From positions 6,078,846 to 6,142,845 of the forward strand of contig NC_088779.1 in NCBI RefSeq assembly GCF_954871325.1: DNA of 64,000 bases. The letters run 5' to 3'. The notes below the pieces were generated by a model. The model saw nothing but the letters and a program-made list of their open reading frames with translations. It was not told the DNA's origin and searched no databases. Both the position numbers and the translations under genes were made by a program. This document shows positions 49,320-60,740 of the stretch, piece by piece; positions within the stretch are counted from its first letter, which is position 1, and the number at the start of each line of letters is the position of its first letter. This DNA comes from Gordionus sp. m RMFG-2023 (taxonomy: Eukaryota; Nematomorpha; Gordioida; Chordodea; Parachordodidae).

Positions 49320-49980
49320 GGGGGTATAGTCATTGAGAATATGAAGCTGAGGTAATTGGATTTTATTATATTGAGGGCTAATCTTTGGCGTAGGTAGTAA
49401 CCCTCGTTGGGATCTTCTGTCCTAGTAGAGATCCGTTTCCCCAGCTCTTTAAAGAAGGCAAGGGCGTGAGAGCCGAACGATGTTAGAGTCGTGGCGATTA
49501 GTGGTAGGAATGTGTAATTGGCCGGAAGCGATGGCGAATATTTAGCGAGTTTATTTATCTCGGCCTCTACTAGAGCATCTCTATTTATATTGGAAGGGGC
49601 AAGGGGATCGATGCATGAGAAATCCCAGGTTAGGAATTCCCCTCTCTTCCAAGGGATCATGGTAGAGCCATCGGGACGCTTACCATCAGAATTGTAGAGT
49701 CCAGTAGGTTCGAGGGTTGATGGGATACCGGCAGATTTTAGGGCCCTGGCAATAGTATCATTGCATTTTGAATGTCTAATGAATCTGCCTCTATATCGCT
49801 TGCAGTGTAAAGAGTGACGGCCTTTGGAGTTGACCGGCGTTTGACAAAGGATGCAGTGTTAGGGTATTACCATAAAGCAATTAAGTCTTAGACAGATGGC
49901 GTGACGTAGCTCATCATTGCTTAGGAGCTGGTCAAGGTTTCGCGATGGAAAAGCTTCGAGAAATTCATATCCGCTGTCTG
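49301..49980 (-). pseudogene. LINE C-terminal zinc motif and endonuclease
   Basis: After one in-frame stop (about 49860) comes HCILCQTPVNSKGRHSLHCK, the CCHC-like motif. It is followed by ARALKSAGIPSTLEPTGLY, then GKRPDGSTMIPWKRG and FLTWDFSCIDPLA. The PDG...WD pair is the PD-(D/E)xK-type nuclease core that nicks target DNA in R2/R4-like elements. The protein ends ...PPSQNWR inside the duplicated 3' tail. Confidence 0.85.
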
Positions 49981-50265
49981 CGGAAATGGAGAAGAGTAGA
50001 GAAGGTCCTCGGGTTGGCTCCTCGATTTAAGGTATGCAACAAAGTTGCCAACTAGAGGCTTATCCCAGTCCTTCTGCAGTGTCGATGAGGGAGGATCGAC
50101 TAATGAAAGAGATTTCCATAGATCAATTGCCTGGGGAAGTAAAGGGTCAGGATGTTTTGTGAGTGCGTGTATGATGGGCTCGCAGGAAAGGCGAGAGGAT
50201 ATGAACGCACTAACAGAGAGTAGGGAAGGCGATCGTATGCCAATGCCGCCGGATTTGGTTGGCAA
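49921..50265 (-). pseudogene. LINE protein, region between RT and zinc motif
   Basis: It opens PTKSGGIGIRSPSLLSVSAF, the conserved GGxGIRS block of this LINE group, and runs to WDKPLVGNFVAYLKSRSQ. Near 49980 reading passes to the frame giving GYEFLEAFPSRNLDQLL. The same two blocks are found in the fragments at 3.2 and 5.3 kb. Confidence 0.8.
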
Positions 50266-50563
50266 GGTAGCTTGTAGCCAATAGGTCTCCGAATTTGAGA
50301 TTGAGTATATCCTCTGTGAGGTGTTTAATCTCTAGCTCGTGTGCCGCGAGGTTGACGTCGTATTGGAAGATGCGTGACGATCGGAGTGTATATAGAATTT
50401 TTGGGATTAGGAGGTAGTTCTTTAATAGAAAGAACGCTTGGTGGGCTGGGAGGAAAGATAGTGTACCGCGCATAAGGGATATTTCTAGTAGAGTGTCGGC
50501 GAAGAACTTGACAAAGGACTCGTCTTTACCCACTGGAGATCCGAGATGTGTTAAGAAGTTCAA
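50210..50563 (-). pseudogene. LINE protein, thumb/connector segment
   Basis: NFLTHLGSPVGKDESFVKFF continues directly from the RT segment in the next frame. A helical region includes LIPKILYTLRSSRIFQYD. Another frame change follows near 50260, where TKSGGIGIRSPSLLSVSAF begins. No catalytic residues are expected here. Confidence 0.8.
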
Positions 50564-51441
50564 TGGTGTATATGATTGAACATAGGATCATAGTTAAGGT
50601 CGATGATTCCAAGAGGACAATATTCGCTCTTGTCTTGATTGATTCGCAGTCCCAAACTGCTCTCGCTGGATTTTATTATTTCGACCGCCTTCATAACTTT
50701 GCTGGGTGAGCCGCCTAGTATACCATCGTCAATATACCAGTTATGAAAGTTTAGCTTACATTGGTCATTTATGCTTTGTATTAGGCTATTAATGCCCAGA
50801 CTGAATAAGAAGGAGCCTAGAGGGTCACCTTGTTGTATTCCACTACTAGAAGGAATCAATCTATCTCCAAATTGAAGATGCGATGGACTAGCATAACAAT
50901 CGAAGATGAATTGCGAGTATTCTGGGTAAAGGGTAAGGATGGGATTAAGAAACGTTGTACGTTTTAGAGAGTTAAAAGCGTTTGAAAAATCTATCTTAAT
51001 TAGGATATCGTTGCTGGGGTCTGTTTGTAGATACATTCTGGTCATGTGTAGGGATACCTCGCATCCCCCTTTTACGTTGACTCCTAATTGATTAGGGCAT
51101 AGGTGATTGGATACTGTGAACAATATTCTGCTCACTACTAGCTTTTCGGTTAATCGGCGCCAAGTGGTTCCAATAGCGATAGGGCGAATATCTTTATTAG
51201 GTTTATGGAGGGCGATGAGTTTAGCTTCATAAAGGAGTGGAATAATGGCGTGTGGTAAGCCTCCAGCAAGCATACGGTTGATGAGTTGAGTAATTTTTTC
51301 CAAAACGTCGCATTGTTGTGTGATGTAAGGTGCGGTTAGATCCTGTAGGAATATTGGGCGAAACCCCCCCTCCCGGTGAAGAATCGCGTTTGAAGGAGAG
51401 AATAGCCTTTCTAAACTCGCTTGAGGTAAAAGTGGTTGCAA
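50560..51441 (-). pseudogene. LINE reverse transcriptase domain
   Basis: All core RT motifs are present. IRPIAIGTTWRRLTEK (finger), ILIKIDFSNAFNSLKR (first catalytic Asp, about 50970-51000), SSGIQQGDPLGSFLFSLGIN (about 50800-50850) and WYIDDGILGG (the two further Asp, 50721-50740) follow in order. QDKSEYCPL comes next. Residues up to the palm look intact, so decay is mild here. The RT copies RNA into DNA at the nicked target. It ends when the frame changes near 50560. Confidence 0.92.
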
Positions 51442-52240
51442 TTAGAGGAGCTTCGGGGTAAGACGGTATTTCGTTCTTAAGATCGTGTGGGTGGTGTTTT
51501 AGGAGAAGAGCTTGATAAGTTGTTTGATCGTAGGGAGCTAGCTTATTGTCAGATGTTGCCAGTCGTATGGCGGATTTAACATTTAGGTTAACCAGCTTTT
51601 TAGATATAAACTTGGCCTTGGTGAGTAGGTCATTTTTGTGATTTTTATTTTTATTAGTGTCATCACCTTTAAAAGATGTGGAAAAGTGATTGATGGGTAA
51701 GGGATAGATAGTAGCATCCTTGATTTGCTGTGTCAGAGATTTTTTGCTGGCAGGATCAGGAACTTGCAAGGTAGTAAAGGCAAATGACAGGGTGTCTAGC
51801 CAGTGTTTTATAGAAGAATAATTATTTATCAAGGAAGTCAAGTTCTTTGAGAGGTGTTTGGCAACTTGAAGTCTTGCTCCCTTAGGTATTCGTGATATCA
51901 CAAATGGTTTTGGTGTGACTAAAAATATTTCTACATCTGTGGAGTCGGTTGGATTGATAGTGAGAGCATTTTCGGCGGTTGAGGTAGGGACTATTGGGCT
52001 AGTAGGCACATCAGTCAACGTGGGAATGGTAACTATAGGTTGTGCGAGGGCAAGGGCAGAAAAGGCATTTAGGGTTCGAGGGATAGCTGGTGATAAGATG
52101 GGAAGCCCAGATTGAGGACATTTTATCCTCTGGTTTCGATGAGATGGCAATAGCCCCAATTTGGTTACTTTAACGAGTTTATTACATAAAGGGCAGTTAG
52201 ATTTGGTAGAAGCTGTGCTGAGGTCTGGTAAGCTCATCAA
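51372..52240 (-). pseudogene. LINE protein, N-terminal zinc finger and linker
   Basis: It starts MMSLPDLSTASTKSNCPLCN. The finger is C-P-L-C...LPSHRNQRIKCP. A Pro/Thr/Ser-rich linker follows, then FVISRIPKGARLQVAKHLSK and a helical region ending ATTFTSSEFRKAILSFKRDS, just before the reverse transcriptase. The frame is lost at a run of seven C (51366-51372), where reading passes to the next frame. The same SFKR-SS-GG block is recognisable in the 11.0-11.8 kb fragment. Confidence 0.85.
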
Positions 52241-52254
52241 TTAAAATAGCTTGT

Positions 52255-52760
52255 AATATTTAGTTCATGGAGGGGTTTTGCAATAGTAAGCTGTAGAGTC
52301 CATATTCTTCTAATACAATGTAATTAACTATCAGTCATTTTTGTAAAATATTCAGTTTCCCTTTCTGCTTTTATAACAATATTAGCTTGCTTAAAAGGAT
52401 TTGAATCAATAGTATAATTAGATAAGAGATTAAATGTATTATCCTTTTCAAGTGTGAATATTGATTGTGTTTTGTACATTTAAATAAAATGTTTGGATGA
52501 CAATTTTATATTAGTCAACAGTTTTTGGTATAAATAAGGGTAAATTGTAAAGATTGGTAAGAATGATAGAATTGATAATGTAGAGTGTTATGTTGGGAAT
52601 AATATAAAAGAACTTGTTGATTATTAATTGATGTATAATAATTGAGGATGATTGGTAATCTAAAAGTAAAGGAAATATTAAAGGAGAAAGTATTTACTTA
52701 AATTTCTTGTATCATTATTCTACAATTAAATTTTGATATATTGGAATTGTATAGAATTCA
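52255..52760. other. AT-rich stretch without recognised gene
   Basis: LINE 5' flank or UTR. Nothing else was recognised. Confidence 0.4.
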
Positions 52761-52820
52761 TTGATGCAAAATTATGAAAGAGGACTGAATATTTTGGATG
52801 ATAAAATCATTTTTATGTCC

Positions 52821-52949
52821 GGTTGTGGTGTTGGCAGTGGTTGTAGTGTTGGCAGTGGTTGTAGTGTTGGCAGTGGTTGTGGTGTTGGCAGTGGTTATAG
52901 TGTTGGCAGTGGTTGTAGTGTTGGAAGTAGTGTTGGCAGTAGTTGTAGT
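52821..52949 (+). repeat. 18-bp minisatellite in an open frame
   Basis: Six units of GGTTGTAGTGTTGGCAGT (variants GGTTGTGGTG, GGTTATAGTG) plus a partial one. Because 18 is divisible by 3, the + frame 52761-52988 stays open and would encode SGCSVG hexapeptides. The frame has no family likeness, and openness follows from the repeat, so coding is doubtful. It lies between the LINE 5' end and the direct repeats at 53 kb. Confidence 0.85.
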
Positions 52950-53057
52950 TTTATCGTTAGATTAATCAGGCGTAGCTTGCCCGTATAATTTATTGATCTT
53001 ATAGATATCATTTAAACGCTTTCATTGATTAATTTTTTAAATTCATATGTTCTAGGA

Positions 53058-53277
53058 TAGGCCTGTGCTCCGCTTGGCCATACTTTGAATCAAACCGACA
53101 ACGCCATTATTAACTGGATTTTATATCTTTTATCTTTTCTTTTTTAAAATATATAATAAAGATTCCATGGCAGTAGATTCGAGTAATCATATATTTTTAC
53201 TAATCATAATATTAATACATCTATTATAAATAGGCCTGTGCTCCGGTTGGCCATTTTTTGAATCAAGCAGAAACGCC
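53058..53277 (+). repeat. 120-bp repeat copy bracketed by a 47-bp duplication
   Basis: AGGCCTGTGCTCCG(C/G)TTGGCC...AATCAA...ACGCC occurs at 53058-53105 and again at 53232-53277. Between them lies the second copy (about 53110-53230) of the 48919-49035 repeat. The layout looks like an inserted unit with a long duplicated flank, or a small tandem duplication. Confidence 0.7.
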
Positions 53278-53279
53278 GC

Positions 53280-55378
53280 TGTTTGTAAATATAACCCTTG
53301 AGGCTACCTGCGCATAAATTTTTTAAAAATAATTTTCATATTTCATACATTTTTATTCTAATATTAATATTGTAATTATATAATGTTATGAATAATAGAG
53401 CTAAATCGAATACTATAGATCTTGATAGCACAGATCCATACCCTGATATTTATAGATTGATTCATTGATGATAATAACAATGGCATTTAAATATAAAAAT
53501 TAAAATCAACCAGATGGCATAGTATATAATTGGAAAGTATATCTGGAATTAATAAAAATCTAATTATTTTAAATATTGAAAATCATTATCTCAAACTATG
53601 AATCGAATATCATAGTGAGGGAATTATTAATATTTCTTTCAAAATTTAAAAAAATAGTAACTTCTATCTTCATAAAAAGGGCCTACATAAAACTTAGCCT
53701 TACTTTTCAGAAGTGATAGAAAAGATTAATAAATGATAATGATAGCTTATTTATTTCACATAAAGAAAACATGTTTTAAATCTGCGTTATAATTTCCTAT
53801 TTGTGAATTTTAAGATATATTATATAAGTAGTATTTTTATTTCTATTATTTACCTTTTATTTCAAAAATTATTTAGGTCCTGGTTTTAAAAATTATGCAA
53901 AATATGTAATAAAGAAAAATTGCACATAGTCAAAATTTATATAAATATTTTAAACTTATAGAGTATTATGATATTAGATGAGTAAATATAGTTATTGAAA
54001 ACCACGAGAAAATATCAAATACAATGACAAGATTAGCAAATAAACATTCTACAACAAGCACTAATTGTAATTCCACATTAAGGGGCTTATTACAAATATG
54101 CTATATTTTTATCTTTTCATCAGCCAAAAAAATTATTAGTGTTCCAAAAACATGCACCACCTATCAAGGAGTTTTCTTTACTAGGGTTGACGTTAAATTC
54201 AAGGAGATGAAGATTTAAATATATTGATTTTATACATGATAATCAAAAAATTTCAAAATTGACTTTAAATTCATAATTAATTTTTTAATTTAATAAAGAT
54301 CTTAAAATATTCCGATACATCTATTGCGATATTTTATTCTTAATTTAAATATTTTAAAAAATTTAATTAGTTACTTATTAAAGAATATTATAAAAATTTT
54401 ATGGCAGGTCGCCAATTTACGCCATCTTTTATGATGGTAACAATAATGCGCATCATCGGCTACTGATAAGAATTATAAAAATTGTACCGACCCCAATAGT
54501 TTGGTCGCACAGTCTAACTATACATACACATATTATAAGGAATTATAAATAGTTATTTTTTGTAAAACATTTTTAAATGTTTTTAGCAAATTTCTTTTAT
54601 AATTATCTCTGACAAAAATATAATAAATATTAAAAAAGAATTTTTTTTAAAATGAACAATTATGCCAAGTTAAACAAATTTTTTGATATAATTAAAAGTA
54701 TATATGGAAATTTTTTACAATGATTCATAATGATACCGTTAAATACAATCTTGAAAGTGTTTGGCTTATAAATCAAATTGTATTCATTTATTTCTTTCTA
54801 GTGATTTCTACCTATTTTATACTATATAACATGTGTGTTGCTTGAAAAAAAAAGTAATTAGAAAATGTTCAATTAAAATTGTTATTTTTACCATTGAATA
54901 AATAAGATTTTACTTCTATGGTTTATTTTTTTTAAATAATCGAATACCTTTTCTTTTTAATAATTAATATATTATATATAAATTAAATATGATAGAAATA
55001 ATTTATATATTCTCTATTTTCTTAAAAATATAAATCAGGGTAGCAATTTTTATTAATTTAGTTATATATAAAACTTATCAGCTTGAAAAATTTACTTTCT
55101 GCATTATAAAACATGTATGAGGCAAGATTCATAAAAGGAATTAGAATTCATCATTTTAGAATTTTGTCATAAAGGAACTATTTAAATTTACTTTTTCTGG
55201 AAAACATATTATTTGTTTATGACAATAATAAAAAATAGTGTAGTCAAATACTTCGATTTAGGTGCTTTTAAAAAAAAGATTAAATTAAATTAGCCAAACC
55301 TCGAATTTGGTAATTGGAGGGTCAAACCTTTTTGCAATAAGTGTTAAATATCTTTTTTTTATTATTGTTATAATTAAA
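53280..55378. other. AT-rich intron-like stretch
   Basis: No gene recognised. A 64-codon + frame (54024-54218) has no motif. A GC-richer patch at 54400-54520 is unexplained. Confidence 0.35.
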
Positions 55379-55415
55379 AAAATATATAAAATCAAAAATA
55401 TATTTCTTTTTATAG

Positions 55416-55436
55416 TTGGGAACGATTATGAAAAAG
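55416..55436 (+). CDS. Candidate microexon, 21 nt, phase 1-1
   Basis: It lies between TATTTCTTTTTATAG and GTTCTATTTTTC. Peptide GNDYEK. Counterpart 8821-8859 (39 nt). Donor GTTCTATTTT aligns with GTATTATTTT of that copy. Confidence 0.5.
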
Positions 55437-56034
55437 GTTCTATTTTTCTATATTTATATTTTATCAAACTAAAATAAGAATTTTGATTTTTTTCATTTTT
55501 ACAATTATTATGAATATTAGGGAATGGAAGGATAAAAAATATTTTTCAAAAAAATATTAAAACTAAAATAAATACAAAAACGTTACTGGTTGGAAAATGC
55601 ATATTAATATAAATATGTTAGAGTTCAAAGTTACTTTATTTTGGAAATGTCAAATCCAAGTGCCCGGCGGAGCTCCCTGCCCATATTCTAATAAATATTA
55701 TCGACAAATTAATATTTTAATCATATATCTTTAAAAATTTAAATTGGATTTTTTGAAAGTTTTAAACCGTATTTTTATCGACTGATAGGAGTGAGCCTAA
55801 ATATTGAGAAGGATTAAAAATAAATAAAAATTGCGAATTATTTTTAATAAATTTTTGATTGATATTTTTAAAAAAATAAATCATTGGTATGCCTAATCCA
55901 AAGTTTAAAAAGTCTCTCTAATGTAGAGTGAGAAAGGGGATTTTATCTTATAAATTTGACCAAAAAGAGTATTACATGAATCGAAATATAATAAAACCTA
56001 ATAATTAGGGCTTATTAATTATTATATTATTTAG

Positions 56035-56058
56035 TTTTACAAACATTTAAAAAATTAG
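56035..56058 (+). CDS. Candidate microexon, 24 nt, phase 1-1
   Basis: It lies between TTATATTATTTAG and GTACATTAAAT. Peptide LQTFKKL. Same length as its counterpart 9724-9747, though donors differ (GTACAT against GTAAAC). Confidence 0.45.
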   Translation, partial: FYKHLKN

Positions 56059-57724
56059 GTACATTAAATTTATTTATACTTTTTTAAATATACCCTATCA
56101 TATAAATCTAACTGTTTTAGAAAATTATTTGTTTCAGATAAATAAAATTTTTATTTTTACTTTGCTTTATATTTACCCAATTAGAAACATTGATCAAGGG
56201 TTTTAATTATAAATTCTTAATCGATAAACTAATATTCTACTATTTTATAATATATATTCCAATACATGCGTGAAGTAATTTAAATTAACACAATAAAATA
56301 AACTAGATATGCATATTTAAATATTAAATCTGAATGTTTAAATTTAAAGTTTATCCTATAACAATATTTGAGAAAGAAATTAAAACGAATTTAAATAATT
56401 CTAATAAATATACATATTTTAAAATAATTTCCATTAATGAGAACGAGTTTTTTAAAAGTTGTCTTAAACGCCAAACATTTTTTAGAAAAATTAACATTAG
56501 TGATAAAGGAAATTTTTGATTGACTTTTTTATTCAAATTGAAGATAAGGTTAGCTATATATTTTCTTAGTACCATTAAATTCAGGCTCCTGACCTTGATA
56601 TTTATCAGAAATGCGAGACTTTTAATCAATTTTAAAATAGTTTAAGTAGATTTTTCCCTAAAATAACTACCCAAACTTTGATATTTTGTCAAAAAATGAT
56701 TGATGAATTTGAACATTATTTTGGCAAGATTTTTTATTATTAAAAATTGGAAATTGAGCAGTTTAACCATGCTAGCATATATTATCATCACACATTAAAA
56801 AAAATCAAAGGGGTTCCAATTAAATCTTTAGTTAATTTAACATGGAACTAAAATTGAATAACAAATAATAATGAAAATAATAATAAAGGTTAAGTAACTA
56901 AAATTTATGATAAATTAAATTAACATTGTAATATAAGTAAAAAATAAAATATAATTAATTTAAAATAATTTGGGAATATTAAATATATAATAATATAGAA
57001 TTGGAAAAATTATAAATATTTTAAATAATTAATTATTATTTAACTAAAATGTGATCACAATATCCTAAAATTTAATATATATTCAATTTTATATCAGAAC
57101 AACTAAAGATTCAACCCGATCCCATCTGATTTTTTTTTTTAAATTTCTATGATGATGAAATTTTAATTTCAAATTCGGGAAATACAAATAACGCTCAAAT
57201 ATCTCAAAATATAAAATATCTAAAATCATAATTTATTTATAATATAAATATTCGCGATAAGTCCTTTATTATCATATAGACTTTAATATAGTTAAAGTTA
57301 GCTTATAACGAAAATAGATAATGGAAGATTTTTTTTACCATGTTAATTTTGCATATTATTAATATTTTCTATGATAAAAAAAACATTATATAATATTTTA
57401 AAGACCAAAAAAAATCATGATCAGAAAAATAAATGTAATAAAAATATTTAATTATTTGTAATATTATTCCATCCAAAAACTACAAATTCCCATCAAATTT
57501 TATGGTACAATGTTCTCATTATTTTAGGTATAATACCCAATAGTTGGACAAATACTGGGTTAAGAGTTATCGCCCTTTATATAATAATTATATGGCCTAA
57601 ATCAATATCATTTATTTTTAATATATAACAATTATTTTAAATTTATGACTAAATAGAAAGCTTATAATTAATAAATTTTTTGCGTAACAATTGTTTTTCT
57701 TATTAATAACATTTTTTAATTTTG

Positions 57725-57880
57725 CATTTTTTCCTTGTTAAAATACGAGGAAAAAGGCTAGTTCTAACCTCATAGAAATAGTCCAAATGCCACCACTTTG
57801 ATTAAAATAAAATTTTGAAGTATTTATAATATCAATTTTGTTAATTTAGTTCTTAAGGATAATAAAAATAAAATACATAG
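57725..57880 (+). repeat. Dispersed repeat, paired with 46235-46390
   Basis: Same order and orientation of shared blocks as the 46.2 kb copy. Absent from the corresponding place in block 1, so a later insertion. Confidence 0.55.
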
Positions 57881-58424
57881 ATATTTTAAGATAAATCTTT
57901 GTCTAAGCCTCAGAATTTTGCTTATAGATGTCCAAAAAATTGGCTCAAATGGTGCAATTTTGCGTCATTAATCAAAGTATTTAACAGTGTTAAAAAATGC
58001 GAAGGTCGAATTTAGGCCAAGAATTAGTTCAAACTAATTTTTCTAAATCTAGATGACACTAAAAAGGATATTAAATGCGGGATTATGCTAAGAGGTAATA
58101 GAGAATATATGGAAAGCAATTAAATATTATTATGATTTATAATCATTTTTAATAATTATTTGAAGGAAAAAATTAGAATAAAACATAAATTACCTTCTAT
58201 ACTCCATATTTTGATAATTTTTAGTTATAACTTTGAATTATTTTTTTTAATAAACTAATAAAAAAAAATCCAAATAGGCTTTTAGCAAAAAAATAAAATC
58301 TGAAAGAGTAAAATTTGCTTCATTTGCATTTTAAATTTATAAATTGCTCATATTAATTTTATTAATTAGTATTATGAATTACCTTTCAATTATTTTCTTA
58401 AATTGATATGAATAAGTTTTGCCT

Positions 58425-58610
58425 ATCCCATCCCCCATGAAAAAAATACTTTTTTATTTATTTTAATTTAAATTACTAAATTGATAATATAAATGCTTAA
58501 ATTTTAAAAACAACTAGTTTATGTTTTATGAATACCGGTTTTGATCTTCAGTATTTGATTTAATTTATATTTTTTAAATAAATTAAATTATTTTGCAAAA
58601 AACTTGTCTA
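58425..58610 (+). repeat. Dispersed repeat, paired with 20040-20225
   Basis: Shares AAAAACAACTA, TTATGTTTTA-like and GATCTTCAGTATTTGATT blocks with the 20.0 kb copy. The tRNA-like head of that copy is not preserved here. Confidence 0.5.
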
Positions 58611-59022
58611 GTTTGTTATATTCCTTTTTTAAAAAAAATTTACCATGTTAATTTTATTATGATGGAACAATCATTAATTTGTTCCTTCAAAAAATGTCAA
58701 GCACAGATATGTCACTAATCTATTTGACTATCTTGTTATGCCACTAATAAATTATAATGTAATATATATTGCCCCATAGATAAACTTTTAGCTTCCTCTC
58801 AACAGATGTTACCTAGATAGAAGCCTGTATATTAATTAAATTGATGATTTATTTATTTAAAAGTAGATCTATGCAAAATCTGCTGTAAAGTGCCATTTTT
58901 GTATTGCATAAATAAATATTTAAATTCATAAAAACTTGGCATATATATGACAGATTTATCTTTATGAAGGAATCGTTAATCTTGTATTAGCCAAAATAAA
59001 AATGATACTGCTCAATAAACAG

Positions 59023-59043
59023 GTGTTGAATATAATAAATTAT
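59023..59043 (+). CDS. Possible microexon, 21 nt, GC donor
   Basis: It lies between CTCAATAAACAG and GCTTCATATATT. Peptide VEYNKL. Counterpart 10823-10837 is 15 nt and has GA at the donor, so this unit may be decaying in both copies. Confidence 0.35.
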
Positions 59044-59338
59044 GCTTCATATATTGGCGTGAATAAAATAACATTTTCTATATCTTTATCATCATATGTT
59101 TATTTAATTTATGGACCTAATACTTGTTTGGAGTGGCGATCGCGTTTTCACGCTTTTACTATAAATTCATCCTAATGTTAGAAAATGTAATTAAATAATC
59201 AGCCTAGTTTATTTTTTACTTTACAATAAAAGTAATATGTGGCACCTCAATTAAATAAATTTTTATTGATTGATTAATTTATTTAAAAAAATTTTATACT
59301 AATATAAGCTTTCTTAATTATATTATTCTATTTAACAG

Positions 59339-59359
59339 GGGATGTGTCTACAAATACAA
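59339..59359 (+). CDS. Candidate microexon, 21 nt, phase 1-1
   Basis: It lies between TTCTATTTAACAG and GTAAATTTGTAATA. Peptide DVSTNT. The donor matches its counterpart 11937-11957 over GTAAATTTGTA. Confidence 0.65.
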
Positions 59360-60719
59360 GTAAATTTGTAATAAAAAAAATATTTTTTTTTAAAAATAAA
59401 AGTTCTCCTTTTAAGGGAATATCCAAAGTTTATAAACTTTGTAAATATTAATACGAGAAGATATTACTTTCCAACAAAAAATTTAGAAAATCCTTCATAA
59501 AACATTGTGGATTATGGAAAGTGAATTCGTTCTAAAAGGTAGAGTAGACTGGTTAAACCCTGGGCTTGGCAAACCAACTTTAAATCTTATTTTAATTAAA
59601 TAACCAGAAGGTTATCATAATATAATTTAGTTATCTAAAGACAAAAAATTTTTGGAAAAAGTTAATTAGAAATAAAATTTTGATCAAATTTTCAAAAGAA
59701 CAAGATAGAATTTTAATTTTTATTAAAATATTTAATCATTTATATGTAAATTTTTTAGAAGAGTAAATACTCTTCTATAATTTGTATATCTGATTTATGC
59801 TAAGAAATCATATTCTCTCCTTAAGATCTGTATTTTTTAATTAAGTTTCAATTTTTATATATAATTAGCTAATAAGTATTATGATATTTTGAATAATAAA
59901 ACAATAAAATTATTCTATATGAAACATTTTAATAAATAAAAATGCATTACAATGGACAAAATTTTCACTTTTACAAAAAATGTAAAAAAAATAATTAAAT
60001 TCTTAAAAGTTTATATAAGGCACTAAGAGTATTTTTAAGTATCCATTCATGTAGCTCCTACAAAAATCAGGAGCTCTAGCCAATTTTGTAAAAATTTGTT
60101 CGACTAACCCCAATCTCCCCTTTAAAATATATATAATAAATGAAATAATAGAAACATATCTAGTAATATAGGTACTTGAGGATGAATGCTAACAAACACA
60201 GAAACACTTATAATTTAAAGTTTGATTTTTATATCATAATTTTATGTTTTACAAATTTTAGTTTAAATATTATATGTCCTATCTGAGATATGAGCTATTT
60301 AAAGATTCGGAGACACTCTTTTAAATGAATTTATATGGCACATTCATATTTTGGAAAACTGATTTGATTAGAGATGTATTTCAGCATGAGATATATTTCT
60401 TCATAAAATTTTTTGGATTTATTCTGATTACTATAAAAATTGTATTCAAAAAAATTTATATTTATTAAGATTTGTTCTAAAATTGAACATATTTTTTATG
60501 TCGTGGGTAATCTATAGAAGTTGAATTATATTTCGGTCAAATAGAAAACAAGTGATTTAAAGTGGATAAATTTTTAATTCCCATGGATTCAATATAAAAA
60601 ATCAATCCAACTAATGTCAATCATTTGTGAATAATTATGGAGTTAGTCAATTAGATTTTATTAATGAAACTTATATTTAAAATATTTTCTTATTTGTTAT
60701 AATAAACAGATGAAGCGAT

Positions 60720-60740
60720 GAAAGAAATCGGTAAATATAC
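60720..60740 (+). CDS. Candidate microexon, 21 nt, phase 1-1
   Basis: It lies between TTATAATAAACAG and GTAAATATACAA. Peptide EAMKEI. The frame continues open for about 46 codons through LENFILELPFPKFANYF to a TGA near 60885. This makes it the best case for the rival reading as a longer exon of about 165 nt. Confidence 0.6.

Larger units (their letters stand above)
49188..52250 (-). mobile_element. R2/R4-type LINE, nearly full length, broken
   Basis: A single minus-strand protein order runs through about 3 kb. It comprises an N-terminal C-x2-C...H...C finger, reverse transcriptase, a CCHC-like motif and a restriction-enzyme-like endonuclease. This architecture belongs to R2/R4-related non-LTR elements rather than those with AP endonuclease. 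GC is far above background. At least four frame changes and one in-frame stop are visible, so the copy cannot move on its own. Four older fragments of the family lie at 3.2-11.8 kb. No poly-A tail is evident. Confidence 0.9.

Noticed and set aside
49915-52115. Plus-strand frames opposite the LINE (50045-50284, 51915-52115)
   Set aside because: Antisense shadows of the LINE protein.
56334-56629. Overlapping + and - frames of 61 and 92 codons
   Set aside because: Mutually antisense, rich in Phe/Ile/Lys/Asn, with no motif, splice context or paralogue.
58800-58835. CAACAG + 21 nt + GTATAT
   Set aside because: The shared phase-1 frame contains TAG, and the homologous place near 10590 has lost the AG.
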